From a virus, in the IMG/VR virus record IMGVR_UViG_3300026075_000018, positions 1-43,377 of that record: a stretch of DNA of 43,377 nt; one strand, written 5' to 3'. Positions 43,345 through 43,377 of this stretch are shown here, piece by piece; positions within the stretch are counted from its first letter, which is position 1, and each line of letters starts with the position of its first letter. The position numbers and the translations under genes are program-made. Under the pieces are notes generated by a model that saw nothing but the letters and a program-made list of their open reading frames with translations, was not told where the DNA came from and did no database searches.

Positions 43345-43372
43345 GGAGGGTCGCTTCAAATGACCCCCCTCT
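43345..43372 (+). terminator. Terminator-like hairpin at the window end
   Basis: GGGTC (43348-43352) pairs with GACCC (43362-43366), extended by GG/CC around one mismatch; loop GCTTCAAAT. It is followed by TCTTGCAT, a poor T run. It probably ends the P13 operon, though the window stops here. Confidence 0.5.
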
Positions 43373-43377
43373 TGCAT

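Overview
The window is about 43 kb of a tailed double-stranded DNA phage of the siphovirus type, and every gene I can support lies on the + strand. A Gram-positive, probably actinobacterial, host is suggested by the M15-type endolysin with a peptidoglycan-binding tail, an r1t-type holin, a ReqiPepy6 Gp37-like baseplate protein (family named after a Rhodococcus phage), GTG/TTG starts with strong Shine-Dalgarno sequences, and short proteins carrying an HYGxRGMKWG motif. I see no integrase or repressor, so lifestyle cannot be judged from this window.

Layout. 1-9.2 kb holds packaging and head genes: small terminase, HNH endonuclease, endolysin (oddly placed here), head-tail adaptor, a 2H phosphoesterase fused to an HYGIRGMKWG tail, a coiled-coil membrane protein, large terminase, portal, and a protease-major capsid fusion. 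9.2-21.9 kb holds neck and tail genes: stopper, terminator, major tail protein, tail assembly chaperone, a second major-tail-like protein, a beta-helix tailspike, gp10-like neck protein, tape measure, Dit, Gp37-like and FnIII proteins. 21.9-22.6 kb encodes a holin-like protein and an r1t-type holin. 22.6-29.5 kb mixes short single-gene cassettes with larger membrane-associated phage proteins. 29.5-35.6 kb is a replication operon led by a 1277-residue helicase / AEP primase / family B polymerase fusion, followed by a putative ssDNA-binding protein. 35.6-36.1 kb is an RNA region with a tRNA-like gene and two candidate small RNAs. 36.1-37.5 kb carries five consecutive single-gene cassettes. 37.9-39.2 kb is an SF2 helicase. 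39.16-39.5 kb is a repeat-rich candidate origin. 39.6-43.3 kb encodes a VRR-type nuclease, a RecB/Cas4-like nuclease, an 891-residue single-chain RNA polymerase candidate and a small conserved protein.

The most notable combination is (a) the RNA polymerase candidate, with the universal DFDGD metal-binding signature of beta-prime-type double-psi beta-barrel polymerases plus three helix-turn-helix segments, and (b) thirteen copies of a rigid promoter-like element, TCGC(A/G)-N14-(TATAAT-like), usually followed by GAGACCC. The spacing is exactly 14 bases in every copy. This element precedes the short gene cassettes, both small RNAs and the nuclease-polymerase operon. Whether the phage polymerase, or host RNA polymerase helped by a phage factor, reads it cannot be settled from sequence.
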